NCBI GenBank assembly: GCA_903924445.1
Contig: CAIYBQ010000120.1
Span: 1 to 8,006 of the forward strand
DNA from: an uncultured Armatimonadota bacterium
GTDB taxonomy: Bacteria > Armatimonadota > Armatimonadia > Armatimonadales > Armatimonadaceae
Direction of reading: 5' to 3'
Length of the DNA: 8,006 nucleotides
Shown: in pieces, positions 6,970 through 8,006 of the stretch
How the letters are laid out: the number at the start of each line of letters is the position of its first letter
Position numbering within the stretch: position 1 is the stretch's first letter
Translations under genes and position numbers: made by a program
The notes under the pieces: model-generated
Seen by the model: the letters and a program-made list of their open reading frames with translations, nothing else
The model's database searches: none
What the model was told of the DNA's origin: nothing

Positions 6970-8006
6970 ATGCCTTTGCCACCAGCTGGCGGAGAACGTA
7001 GGGCAGGATGCCTCCGTGGAGGTAGTATTCGACCTCAATCGGGGTATCGATGCGGAGCGTCAGGGCATGCTCAGCTGTGCTGCCATCCGCGCCATGGATA
7101 CGCAATGTGACATCCATCATCGGCGTAATTCCACCAGCCAGCCCTACCAAGTCATAAGATTCGGTTCCGGTGATGCCAAGTGTCTGCGCACTCTCGCCAT
7201 CCTTGAACTGGAGAGGCAGCACGCCCATCCCGACAAGGTTTGACCGGTGAATACGCTCAAAGCTCTGCGCAACGACGGCCTTGACGCCCAGCAGGCTGGT
7301 CCCCTTTGCCGCCCAGTCGCGGCTGGAGCCGGTTCCGTACTCGTGTCCAGCGAAGACCATTAAGCCGACGCCTTCGCCTTGGTACTGCATACAGGCATCG
7401 TAGATGTCCAGCTGCTGACCGCTTGGCTGATGCACGGTCACGCCGCCTTCGACACCTGGAACCATCAGGTTCTTGATGCGGACATTTGCGAATGTGCCAC
7501 GTGTCATCACACGGTCATTTCCGCGGCGTGAGCCGTAGGAGTTGAACTCGCTGACAGGAACACCCTGCTCTTGGAGGTAGCGTCCTGCTGGGCTGGATGC
7601 CTTGATCGCTCCCGCAGGCGAGATGTGGTCTGTGGTGACAGAGTCGCCAAAGATAGCCATCGCCCGTGCACCGATCACATCGGCTGCGGTTCCGGACTCC
7701 ATGGTAAAGCCATCGAAGTACGGTGGATGTTGGATGTACGTGGATGCTTCATCCCATGCATAGACAGTTCCAGCTGGACTTGGGATGTCTTTCCATAGCG
7801 GATTTTGGTCTCCGAGGTCTCCGTAGAGCTCACGGTAGACAGCCGGATCGGACGCGGTGTGGATGAGCGACGCAACTTCTTCATCGGATGGCCAGAGATC
7901 TGCGAGGTAGACAGGTGCGCCATCTGTGCCGGTGCCGATTGGCTCCGTGGTGATATCGACATTGACCGACCCAGCGAGGGCGTAGGCAACGACGAGCGGA
8001 GGCGAC
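6968..8006 (-). CDS. acnA: Aconitate hydratase AcnA, C-terminal part (N-terminus beyond the window)
   Basis: Aconitase interconverts citrate and isocitrate in the citrate cycle, using a [4Fe-4S] cluster. The last 345 residues are visible, about 40% of a usual 890-residue AcnA. The reading frame runs open to the window edge, well upstream of the internal Met at 7702, and begins SPPLVVAYALAG, the conserved AcnA block that follows the last cluster cysteine. Next come EPIG and PVYLADLWPS, then GDSVTTDHISPAG (fragment residues 120-132), which opens the swivel domain, NSYGSRRGN (155-163), FANVRIKN (172-179), YGTGSSRDWAAKG (223-235) with active-site serine and arginine, and SFERIHRSNLVGMGVLPL (248-265). 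These match the AcnA/IRP type rather than AcnB, which has its swivel domain at the N-terminus. The three cluster cysteines lie in the missing part. The gene ends with TAA at 6970-6968, and lipA starts 9 bases later. I see no frameshift or internal stop. Confidence 0.96.
   Translation of the reverse strand, partial: SPPLVVAYALAGSVNVDITTEPIGTGTDGAPVYLADLWPSDEEVASLIHTASDPAVYRELYGDLGDQNPLWKDIPSPAGTVYAWDEASTYIQHPPYFDGFTMESGTAADVIGARAMAIFGDSVTTDHISPAGAIKASSPAGRYLQEQGVPVSEFNSYGSRRGNDRVMTRGTFANVRIKNLMVPGVEGGVTVHQPSGQQLDIYDACMQYQGEGVGLMVFAGHEYGTGSSRDWAAKGTSLLGVKAVVAQSFERIHRSNLVGMGVLPLQFKDGESAQTLGITGTESYDLVGLAGGITPMMDVTLRIHGADGSTAEHALTLRIDTPIEVEYYLHGGILPYVLRQLVAKA

Noticed and set aside
7675..7989. Minus-strand open frame of 104 codons overlapping aconitase
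   Set aside because: It is in a different frame from the aconitase reading frame, which is open to the window edge and matches AcnA throughout; this is a shadow.

Overview
The window is about 98% coding, and every gene I can support lies on the minus strand. In transcription order (right to left) they are: the C-terminal part of aconitate hydratase (6968-8006, cut by the window edge), lipoyl synthase (5978-6958), a very large TamB-like envelope protein (845-5968), an ECF-type sigma factor (125-754), and the first codons of a gene for an exported protein (1-96, cut by the other edge). I see no tRNA, rRNA, CRISPR array, insertion sequence or other sign of mobility. No gap exceeds 90 bases, so no long stretch lacks a gene.

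The organism is a bacterium with an outer membrane. A TamB-family protein, an inner-membrane-anchored bridge that carries lipid to the outer membrane, makes sense only in a diderm cell. AcnA and LipA are widespread and indicate a citrate cycle and lipoylated 2-oxoacid dehydrogenases. Base composition looks only moderately GC-rich by eye. The TamB protein is clearly longer than the E. coli one, and its linkage to acnA, lipA and an ECF sigma gene does not match the enterobacterial tamA-tamB arrangement. This suggests a lineage outside the well-studied Proteobacteria, for example Armatimonadota, Verrucomicrobiota or a relative, but I cannot assign the phylum from the sequence alone.

The first three genes look like one tightly packed operon. 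acnA-lipA and lipA-tamB are each separated by exactly 9 bases, and in both cases the ribosome-binding site is built from the stop codon of the gene before (TAAGG...). A 90-base gap separates tamB from the sigma gene, and 28 bases separate the sigma gene from the exported-protein gene. All three genes with both ends visible begin with non-ATG codons (GTG for lipA, TTG for tamB, TTG for the sigma gene).

Functionally the window joins two iron-sulfur enzymes of central carbon metabolism to an envelope-building block: TamB, a sigma factor that could control envelope genes, and an exported protein whose first residues would fit either an Omp85 (BamA/TamA) or a TonB-dependent outer-membrane protein. 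I see no clearly undescribed system here. The most interesting lead is the tamB, ECF sigma, exported protein arrangement with no visible anti-sigma gene.
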